A stretch of 64,000 nt of DNA from Acidimicrobiaceae bacterium. GTDB taxonomy: Bacteria > Actinomycetota > Acidimicrobiia > Acidimicrobiales > RAAP-2. Both the position numbers and the translations under genes were made by a program. The stretch is taken from the NCBI GenBank assembly GCA_947456245.1, contig CANGPS010000006.1, positions 1 through 64,000 of the forward strand. The letters run 5' to 3'. The notes under the pieces were generated by a model that saw only the letters and a program-made list of their open reading frames with translations, was not told the DNA's origin and ran no database searches. Every line of letters begins with the position of its first letter. Within the stretch, counting starts at the first letter, position 1. Positions 16,876 through 25,638 of this stretch are shown in pieces.

Positions 16876-18090
16876 TCAGCGCTTCTTCTTCTTGGTCTTG
16901 CGTGGCCGAGGGGCGTCGCCGACGACCGGGGCTCCCGCAGCGATGCGGGCAGCGGCCGAGCCCGGTCGGATCACGCCCGACGCGGTGCCTGTCGTTGCAC
17001 GGTGCTGCGAGGCGCCCTCCTGGGCCGCCTCGGTCGGGGTCAGCACCTGGCGAGAGCCGCGGGCCTCAAGACGCTGAGCCACCGCCTTCCAGCGCTGCTC
17101 GCGCTCCTTGAGGATCGCAAGCACCGGAGAGGCGATGAAGATCGACGAGTAGGCACCGGCGAAGAGTCCGACGAAGAGGGCCACGCCGTAGTTCAGCAGC
17201 GTCGTCGCACCGAGGATCTCCGCTCCGACCACGAGGACCGCGAGGACCGGCAGGATCGCCACCAGCGAGGTGTTGATGGACCGCGCCAGGGTCTGGTTCA
17301 TCGACAGGTTGACCATCTCCGAGTAGGTCATGCGACCCGATGCGCCGAAGCTCCGCGCATTGTCCCGGACCCGGTCGAACACCACGACCGTGTCGTAGAG
17401 CGAGTAGCCGAGGATGGTCAGCACGGCCACCACCGTGTCAGGGGTGATCTGGAAGCCGAAGATGGCGTAGATCCCGAGCGTCACGAGGAGGTCGTGCACC
17501 ATGGCGATGAACGCCGCCAGCGCCATCTTGGGCTCGAAGCGGAAGCTGATGTAGATCACCACGGCCACGAAGAACAGCAGCAGTGCCCACAGGGCCCGGC
17601 TCGTGACCTCACCACCCCACGTCGGGCCGACGGTCGACGTCGACACCTGGTTGCGCGGCACGTTGGCCGTGTCGGAGAGCGCCGAGATGACCTTGGCGCT
17701 CGTCGCCTGCCGCTGGGCCGGGGTGTCGTTATTCAGGTCCGCCTGGACCGAGATCGTGCGACCACCGAGCTGCTGGACCACTGGAGCGGTGAGGCCGGCC
17801 TTCTCGACGGCCGTCGTGACCTGATCGATGGTGACGTTCTTGGCCTCCACCTCCCAGACCGAGCCGCCACGGAAGTCGATGCCGAGGTTGAGGCCGCGGA
17901 TCCCCATGGCTGCGATTCCGCCCACGATGATGAGGATCGAGATCGTGAACCAGATCTTCTTGCGGCCGACGAAGTCGAACTGGGTCTCACCGCTGTAGAG
18001 CCGCCGGAACGCACCTCGACGGCGCTCAGGCGCCACGGTCGGCGAGGGGGAGCTGTCCTGCTCCATGGTCATGTCCTCGGTCTCGCTCAT
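16876..18090 (-). CDS. secF: Protein translocase subunit SecF
   Basis: RND-type membrane partner of SecD that uses proton motive force to aid Sec export. The 404-residue protein has a charged cytoplasmic N-terminus, a first span near residue 46, the GIDFRGGSVWEV motif, a periplasmic domain of about 100 residues, then five spans including GYSLYDTVVVFDRVRDN and SINTSLVAILPVLAVL. The C-terminal tail is long and very basic (ends KTKKKKR). ATG overlaps the secD stop as ATGA. Confidence 0.95.
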   Translation of the reverse strand: MSETEDMTMEQDSSPSPTVAPERRRGAFRRLYSGETQFDFVGRKKIWFTISILIIVGGIAAMGIRGLNLGIDFRGGSVWEVEAKNVTIDQVTTAVEKAGLTAPVVQQLGGRTISVQADLNNDTPAQRQATSAKVISALSDTANVPRNQVSTSTVGPTWGGEVTSRALWALLLFFVAVVIYISFRFEPKMALAAFIAMVHDLLVTLGIYAIFGFQITPDTVVAVLTILGYSLYDTVVVFDRVRDNARSFGASGRMTYSEMVNLSMNQTLARSINTSLVAILPVLAVLVVGAEILGATTLLNYGVALFVGLFAGAYSSIFIASPVLAILKEREQRWKAVAQRLEARGSRQVLTPTEAAQEGASQHRATTGTASGVIRPGSAAARIAAGAPVVGDAPRPRKTKKKKR

Positions 18091-19667
18091 GCGTCCTGCA
18101 GCTCCTGCTCGGTCTCCCGGTCAGCCTGGGCGCCGGCGTTGAGGCCACGGGCCACGCCGAAGCGCCGAGCACCGCTGGCCCGGTCGGAGCGACCGAGCAG
18201 GATGACCGCCGGCCGCGTGAAGTAGTAGGTCAGTGCGATGTCGAGGATGGTCGACAGGCCCAGGAAGAACGCGAACCCTCGGACGGCGCCGATGGCGACG
18301 AAGTAGAGGATCACCGCCGCCAGCAGCGACACGAAGTCGGCGGCGAGCACCGTCCTCCATGCGGACTGGAATCCGCGGTCCACGGACGTGCGGACGCTGC
18401 GTCCCGTCCTGGCTTCGTCCTTGAGGCGTTCGAAGTAGACGATGTAGGAGTCGACCGTGATGCCGATCGACACGATCAGGCCCGTGACCCCGGCCAGGGT
18501 GAAGCTCGGAGCGATGGTCGTGTGCCCGAGCGCTGAGACGATGGCCCAGAGCAGCATCGAGGTGAGCGCGAGCCCTGCCACGACCACGAGGCCGAGGGCT
18601 CGGTAGTAGATCACCGTGTAGATGAGCACGAGCAGCAGGCCGACCAGTCCGGCACCGAGACCGGCCACCAGCGATGAGTGGCCGAGTGTGGGCGAGACCG
18701 TCTGGGTCGTCAGTGGGACGAGGCGCACCGGCAGTGCGCCGAACTGCAGGGCGCGGGCGAGGTCCTGCGCCTGCTGCTGGGTCAGGCTGCCGCTGATCTG
18801 TCCGGTCCCGTTGAACGAGCTGAACGACGACTGCCCGGGCTGGATCAACGGGGCCGAGACCACCTGGCCGTCGAGGTCGATGGCGACGATCTGGTGGAAG
18901 TTCTGCTGCGCCACCTTGTCCCAGGCAGCCGAACCGGTGGAGGTCAGCGTGTAGTTGACCACCCAGGCGCCGGTCTGGTCCTGCTGTGCCTGCGCCGTCT
19001 TGACGGCCTGTCCGGTCAGTTGGGCCGGGCCGAGGAGGTAGCGCAGCGTTCCCTCACCGGAGAGCCCCGGGAGCAGCACGGTGTCGGTCTTGGTGTCGTT
19101 GTAGGACTTGGTCGACGGGTAGGACGCCAGCGCCGGGTCAGGACCGATGTTGTTGGCGTTGTAACCAGCGACGCTGGCCGAGCTCGGCGTGACGGCGAGG
19201 TTCGACGCGGTGAGCGCGTAGTTCGCGCCGCATTGGGGCAGCGGGGTCCCTGAGGGAGCCGCCTTCTTCGACTTGGTCCCCACGAACGGCGGGGCGTAGC
19301 AGAGGGCAGGGCGGAACAGCAGCTGGGCCGTCTGGCCCACCGTGGCGAGGACCGATCGTGCGTTCTTGACGCCCGGCACGGTCACGACGATGTCCGTCCC
19401 CTGCGTCTGGACCTCGGCGCCCGACACGCCGAGCGAGTCGACGCGGTTGGTCAAGATGGCCTCGGTCTGCTTGAGATCCGCCTGCGTGGGGTGCCCCTGG
19501 GGTCGGTAGACGACTGAGAGCCCGCCGGCGAGGTCGAGACCGAGCTTCGGCGACCACTTGACTGCGAGGGTGGCGCCGAACGCGCCGAACGAGATCGCCA
19601 CGACGGCGATGAGGCTGATCCAGAGGTTGCGGCTCGACGCTCGGCCAGCCGGTGCCGGCGCTGCCAT
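18087..19667 (-). CDS. secD: Protein translocase subunit SecD
   Basis: Six-span RND-type Sec accessory subunit of 526 residues. Seen: first span (12-36), KLGLDLAGGLSVVY, ILTNRVDSLGVSGAEVQTQG of the P1 head, the ARALQFGALPVRL motif before the second span, and GITVDSYIVYFERLKDEARTG in the membrane domain. The periplasmic insert rich in Ser/Gly/Ala between about 130 and 260 is actinobacterial in style. Its ATG overlaps the yajC stop by one base (TGATG). Confidence 0.95.
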   Translation of the reverse strand: MAAPAPAGRASSRNLWISLIAVVAISFGAFGATLAVKWSPKLGLDLAGGLSVVYRPQGHPTQADLKQTEAILTNRVDSLGVSGAEVQTQGTDIVVTVPGVKNARSVLATVGQTAQLLFRPALCYAPPFVGTKSKKAAPSGTPLPQCGANYALTASNLAVTPSSASVAGYNANNIGPDPALASYPSTKSYNDTKTDTVLLPGLSGEGTLRYLLGPAQLTGQAVKTAQAQQDQTGAWVVNYTLTSTGSAAWDKVAQQNFHQIVAIDLDGQVVSAPLIQPGQSSFSSFNGTGQISGSLTQQQAQDLARALQFGALPVRLVPLTTQTVSPTLGHSSLVAGLGAGLVGLLLVLIYTVIYYRALGLVVVAGLALTSMLLWAIVSALGHTTIAPSFTLAGVTGLIVSIGITVDSYIVYFERLKDEARTGRSVRTSVDRGFQSAWRTVLAADFVSLLAAVILYFVAIGAVRGFAFFLGLSTILDIALTYYFTRPAVILLGRSDRASGARRFGVARGLNAGAQADRETEQELQDA

Positions 19668-20089
19668 CAGCCCTCCACCTCCGGAGCGTCCTCGCCATCT
19701 GCGACCTCGGGATCGCCCGCGCGCGACGGGAGGGCGTAGGGGTCGTCCACCTTGCCGGCGACCGCCTGCCGGGAGAAGGTCAGGTTCGAGCTCGAGGCAC
19801 CATCTGGGCTCTCACCGTGGACGTGGCCCGTGCGGATGACGACGTGGCTCGGGGTCTCGGCGACGACCTGGCCCTCGAGGCCACCGATGGTCCGGACCCA
19901 ATCGCCGGTCTCCACCTGCTTGGCGTTCTCCCGCTCGGCGCGCATCTTGGCCTGGCGGGGCCGGATGTAGAAGAAGTACACCAACCCGAACAGGGCGATC
20001 ATGATCGGCAGGAAGAAGCTCGAGCCTCCCGACTTTGCGGCGGCGGCGAGAAGTGTGGCGATCGGCACGGGGGTCAGCTCCGGAGGCAT
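19667..20089 (-). CDS. yajC: Preprotein translocase subunit YajC
   Basis: Small single-span protein of 140 residues that associates with SecDF. Short N-terminus, one membrane span (about 24-42) ending YFFYIRPRQAKMRAE, then the cytoplasmic domain with TGDWVRTIGGLEGQVV. The acidic C-terminal extension (DPEVADGEDAPEVEG) is longer than in E. coli. It is the first gene of yajC-secD-secF, with a TAnnnT box upstream. Confidence 0.92.
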   Translation of the reverse strand: MPPELTPVPIATLLAAAAKSGGSSFFLPIMIALFGLVYFFYIRPRQAKMRAERENAKQVETGDWVRTIGGLEGQVVAETPSHVVIRTGHVHGESPDGASSSNLTFSRQAVAGKVDDPYALPSRAGDPEVADGEDAPEVEG

Positions 20090-20109
20090 AGAGGTCGGAA
20101 ACAGCCATG

Positions 20110-20115
20110 ACCCTA
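20110..20115 (-). promoter_or_regulatory. Putative -10 box for yajC-secD-secF
   Basis: TAGGGT on the minus strand, about 20 nt before the yajC ATG, matches TAnnnT and would give a short leader. No good ribosome site is seen. Confidence 0.3.
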
Positions 20116-20143
20116 TCGCAGGGCGGATCTGAAGTCGGTCAGG

Positions 20144-21196
20144 TCACAGCAGCCGGTCGGCTTCTGGCGCTGAGAGGCCGAGGTGCCGATAGGCCGCTGG
20201 CGTGGCAACACGACCCCTCGGCGTGCGCTGGACGAGACCACGCTGGACCAGGAACGGCTCGTAGGCGTCCTCGATAGTCGACGGCTCCTCCCCCACGGAC
20301 TGCGCCAGCGTCGTCAATCCGACAGCGGAGCCGGCGAAGCGCAGGCACAGGGTGTCGAGGATCTGTCGGTCGAGCTTGTCGAGGCCGATCGCATCGATCC
20401 CGAAGAGTTCGAGGCCCTCCTCTGCCGTGGTGCCCGTGATGGTCCCGTCACCACGTACTTCAGCGACGTCGCGGACCCGCCGCAGCAGGCGGTTGGCGAT
20501 CCGGGGCGTCCCCCGGGACCGATCGGCGATGGCCCGGGCGCCCTGGGAGTCGATCTCCACCTTGAGCAGCGACGCCGACCGATGCACGATCGTCTCGAGG
20601 TCAGCAGACTCGTAGAGGTCGAGGCGGCCGACGAACCCGAAGCGATCCCTCAGTGGGCTTGCCACCAGCCCGATCCGGGTCGTGGCACCGACCAGCGTGA
20701 AGGGCGGGAGCTCGAGGCGGATCGATCGAGCGCTCGGCCCCTTGCCCACCACGATGTCGAGCGCCCCGTCCTCCATTGCCGGATAGAGGACCTCCTCGAC
20801 CACCTTCGGCAGACGATGGATCTCGTCGATGAACAGCACATCGCCCTCGTTCAGGTCCGTCAGGAGCGCTGCGAGGTCCCCTGGTCGCACCAGCACGGGG
20901 CCCGACGTGATCCGAAGACCCACGCCGAGCTCGGTCGCCACGATGCCGGCGAGCGAGGTCTTGCCGAGCCCAGGCGGCCCCGCGAACAGCAGGTGGTCGA
21001 CGGCCTGGCTCCGTCGCCGCGCGGCGGTGAGCACGATCTCGAGGTGGCCGATCAGGTCGCGCTGGCCCACGAAGTCCGACAAGCTCTTCGGGCGCAGCGA
21101 TGCCTCGACCCGCTCATCCTCTGAGGAGGACCTCGGGGACACTGACTCCCGCTCCGGCGGCACCGACCCAGACAGCACGTCGCGACGAGGGCTCAC
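20144..21196 (-). CDS. ruvB: Holliday junction branch-migration helicase RuvB
   Basis: AAA+ motor of RuvAB, 350 residues. Opening RPKSLSDFVGQ, Walker A GPPGLGKT at about 73-80, Walker B LFIDEIHRL, sensor GATTRIGLVASPLRDRFGF with the arginine finger, and the winged-helix C-terminus (GLTTLAQSVGEEPSTIEDAYEPFL, RTPRGRVAT). GTG start overlaps the ruvA stop as GTGA. The ruvC-ruvA-ruvB order is canonical. Confidence 0.97.
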   Translation of the reverse strand: MSPRRDVLSGSVPPERESVSPRSSSEDERVEASLRPKSLSDFVGQRDLIGHLEIVLTAARRRSQAVDHLLFAGPPGLGKTSLAGIVATELGVGLRITSGPVLVRPGDLAALLTDLNEGDVLFIDEIHRLPKVVEEVLYPAMEDGALDIVVGKGPSARSIRLELPPFTLVGATTRIGLVASPLRDRFGFVGRLDLYESADLETIVHRSASLLKVEIDSQGARAIADRSRGTPRIANRLLRRVRDVAEVRGDGTITGTTAEEGLELFGIDAIGLDKLDRQILDTLCLRFAGSAVGLTTLAQSVGEEPSTIEDAYEPFLVQRGLVQRTPRGRVATPAAYRHLGLSAPEADRLL

Positions 21197-21777
21197 GAGC
21201 GGCTCAGCTCCCTGAGCGCGAGTCGCAGCAGCGCCTCGACCGACTCCGTGTCGTCCAGCGACGCCAGGGTGTCTCGGACCTCGTCAGCCGAGTAGCCGAG
21301 GGCCACGAGCGCATCGGTGACCTCGGAGCGAGCAGGCGACGCGGCGAGCGGAGGTGGCACCGTGGTCGGCAGCGATGCGAGGTCCGAGCCCTGGAGCTCG
21401 AGCACCAGTCGGGCAGCGGTCTTCTTTCCCACTCCGGTGACCGTCTCGAACGCCGCACCGTCGGCGTCGCGCACCGCCGCCACCACCCCGCCGGCACCCA
21501 GCGTCCCGAGGATGGCCATGGCGAGCGCGGGCCCCACGCCGTGGGTCCCGAGCAGCACCTCGAAGACCTCTCGCTCGGACTCGTCGGCGAACCCGAACAG
21601 CGTGATGGCGTCCTCCCGCACGAGGGTGTGGACGTGGACCTCGACGGGTGCCACCCGGCCGAGGAGGTCCGACATGGTCGAAGCGGTCACGAGCACGCGA
21701 TAGCCGACGCCACCCACATCGATCACCACGTGACCCGAACCCGTTGCGGCGACGCGACCGCTCAGCCAGGCGATCAT
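21193..21777 (-). CDS. ruvA: Holliday junction DNA-binding protein RuvA
   Basis: A 194-residue protein that tetramerises on four-way junctions and loads RuvB. N-terminal OB fold begins MIAWLSGRVAATGSGHVVIDVGGVGYRV; two helix-hairpin-helix motifs (LLGTHGVGPALAMAIL and VTGVGKKTAARLVLEL) follow; the C-terminal domain III (VTDALVALGYSADEV) contacts RuvB. The open frame extends upstream through ruvC in another frame; ATG 21777 overlaps the ruvC stop as ATGA and fixes the start. Confidence 0.95.
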   Translation of the reverse strand: MIAWLSGRVAATGSGHVVIDVGGVGYRVLVTASTMSDLLGRVAPVEVHVHTLVREDAITLFGFADESEREVFEVLLGTHGVGPALAMAILGTLGAGGVVAAVRDADGAAFETVTGVGKKTAARLVLELQGSDLASLPTTVPPPLAASPARSEVTDALVALGYSADEVRDTLASLDDTESVEALLRLALRELSRS

Positions 21778-22289
21778 CGGCGCACCTCGGCAGCATCGAT
21801 GGCAGCGTGCAGCCGCTGGCCCGTGAGGTGGCAGATCGCCAGCGCCAGCGCATCGGCGGCGTCTGGCGGCGAAGGCGGTGCATCCAGACCGCAGAGCCGA
21901 GCGACCATCTCCGCCACCTGCGCCTTCGTGGCGCCACCGTGTCCGACCACGGACTGCTTGACCTCGTTGGGCGAGTACTGGACCGTCGGGACACCTCGGC
22001 GCGCCGCGGTCGCCAGCGCCAGCCCAGAGGCCTGGGCCACAGAGACCGCAGTCCTCGCGTTGGCCTGGAAGAAGATGCGCTCGACCGCCACGCAATCAGG
22101 GCGGAACTCGTCGAGCAGAGACTCGAGATCGACGATCAGCTGGGCCAGTCGGAGGTCCACCCCGAGTTCGGAGTCAGTCTCGAGCACCCCCGCCGCCACA
22201 GCCCGGACTGCCGTTTTCCCCGTGTCCGACCGCGTGACCACCCCGTAGCCACACCGGGTGAGTCCCGGATCGATCCCCAACACGAACAT
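21774..22289 (-). CDS. ruvC: Crossover junction endodeoxyribonuclease RuvC
   Basis: Resolves Holliday junctions; 171 residues. Catalytic acids: Asp7 in LGIDPG, Glu in CVAVERIFF near residue 70, and the Asp pair in PPDAADALA near the C-terminus. ATG 22289 gives the standard N-terminus MFVLGIDPGLTRCGYG. Upstream, TAGGAT ends 7 nt before this ATG, implying a leaderless transcript for ruvC-ruvA-ruvB. Confidence 0.95.
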   Translation of the reverse strand: MFVLGIDPGLTRCGYGVVTRSDTGKTAVRAVAAGVLETDSELGVDLRLAQLIVDLESLLDEFRPDCVAVERIFFQANARTAVSVAQASGLALATAARRGVPTVQYSPNEVKQSVVGHGGATKAQVAEMVARLCGLDAPPSPPDAADALALAICHLTGQRLHAAIDAAEVRR

Positions 22290-22296
22290 GCGTTCG

Positions 22297-22302
22297 ATCC
22301 TA
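22297..22302 (-). promoter_or_regulatory. Putative leaderless -10 box for ruvCAB
   Basis: TAGGAT on the minus strand ends 7 nt before the ruvC ATG. No LexA-type SOS box was recognised next to it. Confidence 0.45.
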
Positions 22303-22388
22303 GCGAGTGGTGCGCCCACCGTCAGGGATCGCCGCCGCCGGCGTCTGAGCGCTGGCGAGGCAGCCGGCCCACAGGCGCTCGGCGTCGA

Positions 22389-23138
22389 TCAGCCCTCGTA
22401 GCTGGCGAGGATCTCGTCGGGCATGTCGAAGTTGGCGTGCACGTCCTGGACGTCGTCGAGGTCGTCGATGGCGTCCATCAGCCGCAGGACCTTCTTGGCC
22501 TCAGCCTCATCCGTCACCGGCACGGTCTGGGTCGGCTCGAGCGACGGGTCGGCGGTCTCGGCGGTGATCCCGAGGCCCTCGAGGGCCTCGCGGACGGCGT
22601 GGAGGTCCTGCGGAGCGCACGTCACGCGCCAGTGGTCTCCCGCATCGCTCAGGTCGTCGGCACCGGCCTCGAGGGCGGCCTCCATCAGCTGATCCTCGTC
22701 GAGCTCTCGGGCGAAAGTGAGGATGCCACGGCGCTCGAACTGCCAGGACACCGCTCCTGGCTCGGCCATGGAGCCGCCGTTGCGGCTGAAGACGTTGCGC
22801 ATCTCGGCACCCGTCCGGTTGCGGTTGTCCGTCAGCGTCTCGACGATGAGGGCCACACCACCCGGCGCGTAGCCCTCATAGGTCACCGACTCGTACCGGA
22901 CACCCTCGAGCTCGCCAGTCCCCCGCTTGATCGCTCGCTCGATCGTGTCGAGCGGCACGGAGGCGTCTCGGGCCTTGGCGTACATGGTGCGCAACGTGGC
23001 ATTGGCGTTGACGTCTCCTCCGCCCTCCCGGGCGGCGACCTCCACCTGGCGGATCAACTTGGCGAAGACCTTTGCCCGGGCCTTGTCCTTGGCGCCCTTC
23101 TTGTGCTTGGTCGTCGCCCACTTGGAGTGACCCGACAT
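22389..23138 (-). CDS. yebC: YebC/PmpR-family transcription or translation factor
   Basis: A 249-residue protein of the YebC/TACO1 family, which affects transcription and, in some members, translation of proline-rich stretches. The N-terminus MSGHSKWATTKHKKGAKD is diagnostic; RNVFSRNGGSMAEPGAVSWQF and the acidic C-terminal domain follow. ATG 23138 is chosen because AAGGAGG precedes it and the family N-terminus begins there. It sits between ruvC and pdxT, as in mycobacteria. Confidence 0.93.
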   Translation of the reverse strand: MSGHSKWATTKHKKGAKDKARAKVFAKLIRQVEVAAREGGGDVNANATLRTMYAKARDASVPLDTIERAIKRGTGELEGVRYESVTYEGYAPGGVALIVETLTDNRNRTGAEMRNVFSRNGGSMAEPGAVSWQFERRGILTFARELDEDQLMEAALEAGADDLSDAGDHWRVTCAPQDLHAVREALEGLGITAETADPSLEPTQTVPVTDEAEAKKVLRLMDAIDDLDDVQDVHANFDMPDEILASYEG

Positions 23139-23180
23139 GCTGCCTCCTTCGTCGCGCAGCACCACGTGGCTGCCCGCACG

Positions 23181-23186
23181 ATGCTA
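23181..23186 (-). promoter_or_regulatory. Putative -10 box for yebC
   Basis: TAGCAT on the minus strand, with a leader of about 36 nt that carries AAGGAGG before the yebC ATG. Confidence 0.4.
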
Positions 23187-23190
23187 CCGA

Positions 23191-23784
23191 TCAGGACGGA
23201 GCACCCTCGGCACGGTCGAGCAGCAGCTGGAGGAGCCGGTCGTCCTCGGCGAGCTCAGGGTGGAAGGCACACCCGATGAGCGCACCCTGCTGCACCACCA
23301 CGGGCTCGAGGTCGCCCTCCGACTCGAGCGAGGCGAGCACGGTCACCCCAGCCCCGACCTCAACGATCCTCGGAGCACGGATGAACACCGCGTCGAAGTC
23401 GCCGCTGAGCGCGGGACACGGGACCCTCGCCTCGAAGGAGTGTCGCTGCCGGCCATGACCGTTTCGTCGGACGGCGATGTCCAGCCCGCCGAGGGGCGAC
23501 TGGTCCACCCTGCCGTCCTCCACCCGGTCGGCGAGCAGCACCAGACCAGCACACGTGCCGAGCGTGGGTCGGCCAGCGCGCGTCCATGCCTCGACCGGAC
23601 TACGCAGGCCCGTCTTGTCGAGCAGCAGGCACATGGTGGTCGACTCGCCACCCGGCAGGATCAGGGCGTCGATGTCGTCGAACCCGTCGATCGTGCGGAT
23701 CTCGGCGACCTCCGCCCCGGCCCGCCGGACGGCGGCCGCGTGCTCCCTGACGTCGCCCTGGAGGGCAAGGATCCCGACTCGCAC
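23191..23784 (-). CDS. pdxT: Pyridoxal 5'-phosphate synthase glutaminase subunit PdxT
   Basis: Glutamine amidotransferase of the DXP-independent PLP pathway; supplies ammonia to PdxS. The 197-residue protein has ILALQGDVREH at the N-terminus, LILPGGESTTM, the nucleophile cysteine in GTCAGLVLLA, and the catalytic His-Glu in CAFHPEL. GTG start lies 2 nt after the pdxS stop. Confidence 0.95.
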   Translation of the reverse strand: MRVGILALQGDVREHAAAVRRAGAEVAEIRTIDGFDDIDALILPGGESTTMCLLLDKTGLRSPVEAWTRAGRPTLGTCAGLVLLADRVEDGRVDQSPLGGLDIAVRRNGHGRQRHSFEARVPCPALSGDFDAVFIRAPRIVEVGAGVTVLASLESEGDLEPVVVQQGALIGCAFHPELAEDDRLLQLLLDRAEGAPS

Positions 23785-23786
23785 GG

Positions 23787-24689
23787 CTACCAGCCGCGGT
23801 CGCTCAGCCGCTCTGCGACCTCGCTCATCTCCTGGCCGGGCATTGCGGCACCGAGGCCCCGAGAGACCTTGGCGACCACGCTGGCATCCTCGAAGTTGGC
23901 GGTCGCCTCAACGATGGCACGAGCCATCAGGGCAGGGTCCTCCGCCTTGAAGATCCCAGACCCCACGAACACCGCCTCAGCCCCGAGCTGCAGCACGAGG
24001 GAGGCGTCGGCCGGGGTGGCGATGCCACCGGCGCAGAACAGCGGGACCGGCAGCTTGCCCGTCTCGGCGATCTCGATCACGAGGTCCACCGGTGCACGCA
24101 GCTCCTTGGCCCAGGCGTAGAGCTCGGCCTCGTCAGCCACGGTGATGCGTCGGATGTCGCCGAGGATCGAGCGCAGGTGGCGCACGGCCTCGACGATGTT
24201 GCCGGTGCCGGCCTCGCCCTTCGAGCGGATCATGGCCGCGCCCTCGGAGATGCGACGCAGCGCCTCACCGAGGTTCGTGGCCCCACAGACGAAGGGCACG
24301 TCGAAGGCCCACTTGTCGATGTGGTTGGCCTCGTCGGCAGGGGTGAGCACCTCGCTCTCGTCGATGTAGTCCACCTCGAGGGACTCGAGCACCTGGGCCT
24401 CGGCGAAGTGGCCGATGCGCGCCTTGGCCATGACGGGGATCGTCACGGCGGCCTGGATCCCCTCGATGAGCTCAGGGTCGCTCATTCGAGCCACGCCACC
24501 ATCTCGGCGGATGTCAGAGGGGACGCGCTCGAGTGCCATCACTGACACGGCGCCGGCGTCCTCGGCGATCCTCGCCTGCTCGGCGTTGACGACGTCCATG
24601 ATCACGCCGCCGCGCAGCATGTCGGCCAGGCCGCGCTTGACGCGGAAGGTGCCCGTTGAGCGGTCGTTGGTGGAGGGGGTGGTGTCCAT
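23787..24689 (-). CDS. pdxS: Pyridoxal 5'-phosphate synthase lyase subunit PdxS
   Basis: Condenses ribose 5-phosphate, glyceraldehyde 3-phosphate and ammonia to PLP. TIM-barrel protein of 300 residues with [21 protein letters not shown], the two working lysines in VMAKARIGH and [10 protein letters not shown], and [12 protein letters not shown]. Highly conserved across its length. TAGGAT ends 6 nt before its ATG, suggesting a leaderless pdxST mRNA. Confidence 0.97.
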   Translation of the reverse strand: MDTTPSTNDRSTGTFRVKRGLADMLRGGVIMDVVNAEQARIAEDAGAVSVMALERVPSDIRRDGGVARMSDPELIEGIQAAVTIPVMAKARIGHFAEAQVLESLEVDYIDESEVLTPADEANHIDKWAFDVPFVCGATNLGEALRRISEGAAMIRSKGEAGTGNIVEAVRHLRSILGDIRRITVADEAELYAWAKELRAPVDLVIEIAETGKLPVPLFCAGGIATPADASLVLQLGAEAVFVGSGIFKAEDPALMARAIVEATANFEDASVVAKVSRGLGAAMPGQEMSEVAERLSDRGW

Positions 24690-24695
24690 CCCGTC

Positions 24696-24701
24696 ATCCT
24701 A
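24696..24701 (-). promoter_or_regulatory. Putative leaderless -10 box for pdxS-pdxT
   Basis: TAGGAT on the minus strand ends 6 nt before the pdxS ATG, in the short gap after the M48-like gene. Confidence 0.45.
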
Positions 24702-24728
24702 ATGGGCCTCGTCAGAGGCCCATCGACC

Positions 24729-25628
24729 TCACCACTCCGACAGGGCCGCCTGACGGACCGAGGTGGCATCGACATCGCCGACCGCCTCATCAGCAGAGCG
24801 TCGGGCGATGGACGGATCGACGAACAGCCAGCGCGTGGCGTCATAGACCGACGAGGCGAACAGCGATCCACTCGACGGCAGCGGGCCGTCGATCATCTTT
24901 GCCAGCGCGCCCGAGAGGCCCACCGGGTACCGCACTGTGACCGCCGCGATCTCGTCAGCCCGGAACAGCCCGCCACGCCCGGTCAGACGATGTGCCACCG
25001 TTGGCTTGCGACCGATGGGGCCGAGGAGCAGCGCGAGGCCAGCGCCGACGCTCGAGCGACGCACCGCGTCGAGGCGCTGCCGGGCCAGGAGGTGACCGAG
25101 GACCCCTTCGAGCTCGATGAGCGTGAGCGAGGACAGCAGGCCCGTCGTGAGCACGATCGAGACGCCGTCCTTGGACGCGACCATCGCTGCGTTCGGCACC
25201 GGGTCGTCGAGCAGGCGAAGTCGAGATGGTGCGACGCCGAAGGTGGCACCGAGCACGTCGAGCAGCGAGGCGACGCGAGGGATCTCGTCGACCTCGATGG
25301 GGGCGCCACCGAGGTTGCGGTCAGCAGCCGCCAGCGAGGCAGGGATCACCACGAGGCCGGCACCGATGCCCACGAGGATCCCGAGGACAATCGCCACGAT
25401 GAGATCGGCAGGGAGGGCGAGGAGGAAGGCCAGCAGCCCGACGACCACTCCGACCACGATCGCCGCCCGCTTGGGCCATGCCTCGTTCCTGGATCGATCG
25501 GCTGGCAGCTCGAGGAGCGGTCCCTCCGGCGGCGGCAGGGTGGCCAGACCGCTCACGCGGCGCTCCGAGGAGCTGCGACGTCGCTGGTTGGGCCGTCGCT
25601 TGTTCGAACGCTGACGAGACTGAGCCAT
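24729..25628 (-). CDS. Degenerate M48-type (HtpX-like) metallopeptidase homologue, probably inactive
   Basis: A 299-residue protein: very basic N-terminal tail (residues 1-30), two adjacent membrane spans (about 55-100), then a domain resembling the M48 peptidase core (VFGVAPSRLRLL-like region, PNAAMVAS, LTLIELEGVLGHLLARQ, ADEIAAVTVRYPVGLSGALAKM). Where active members have HExxH this one has HLLAR (His179-Arg183), losing the catalytic glutamate and second histidine; the third ligand, the Glu three residues before the AD motif, is Leu. It is placed between pimA and pdxS. ATG 25628 is used, but a GTG at 25637 directly after the pimA stop is equally possible. Confidence 0.6.
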   Translation of the reverse strand: MAQSRQRSNKRRPNQRRRSSSERRVSGLATLPPPEGPLLELPADRSRNEAWPKRAAIVVGVVVGLLAFLLALPADLIVAIVLGILVGIGAGLVVIPASLAAADRNLGGAPIEVDEIPRVASLLDVLGATFGVAPSRLRLLDDPVPNAAMVASKDGVSIVLTTGLLSSLTLIELEGVLGHLLARQRLDAVRRSSVGAGLALLLGPIGRKPTVAHRLTGRGGLFRADEIAAVTVRYPVGLSGALAKMIDGPLPSSGSLFASSVYDATRWLFVDPSIARRSADEAVGDVDATSVRQAALSEW

Positions 25629-25638
25629 GGGGACCACG

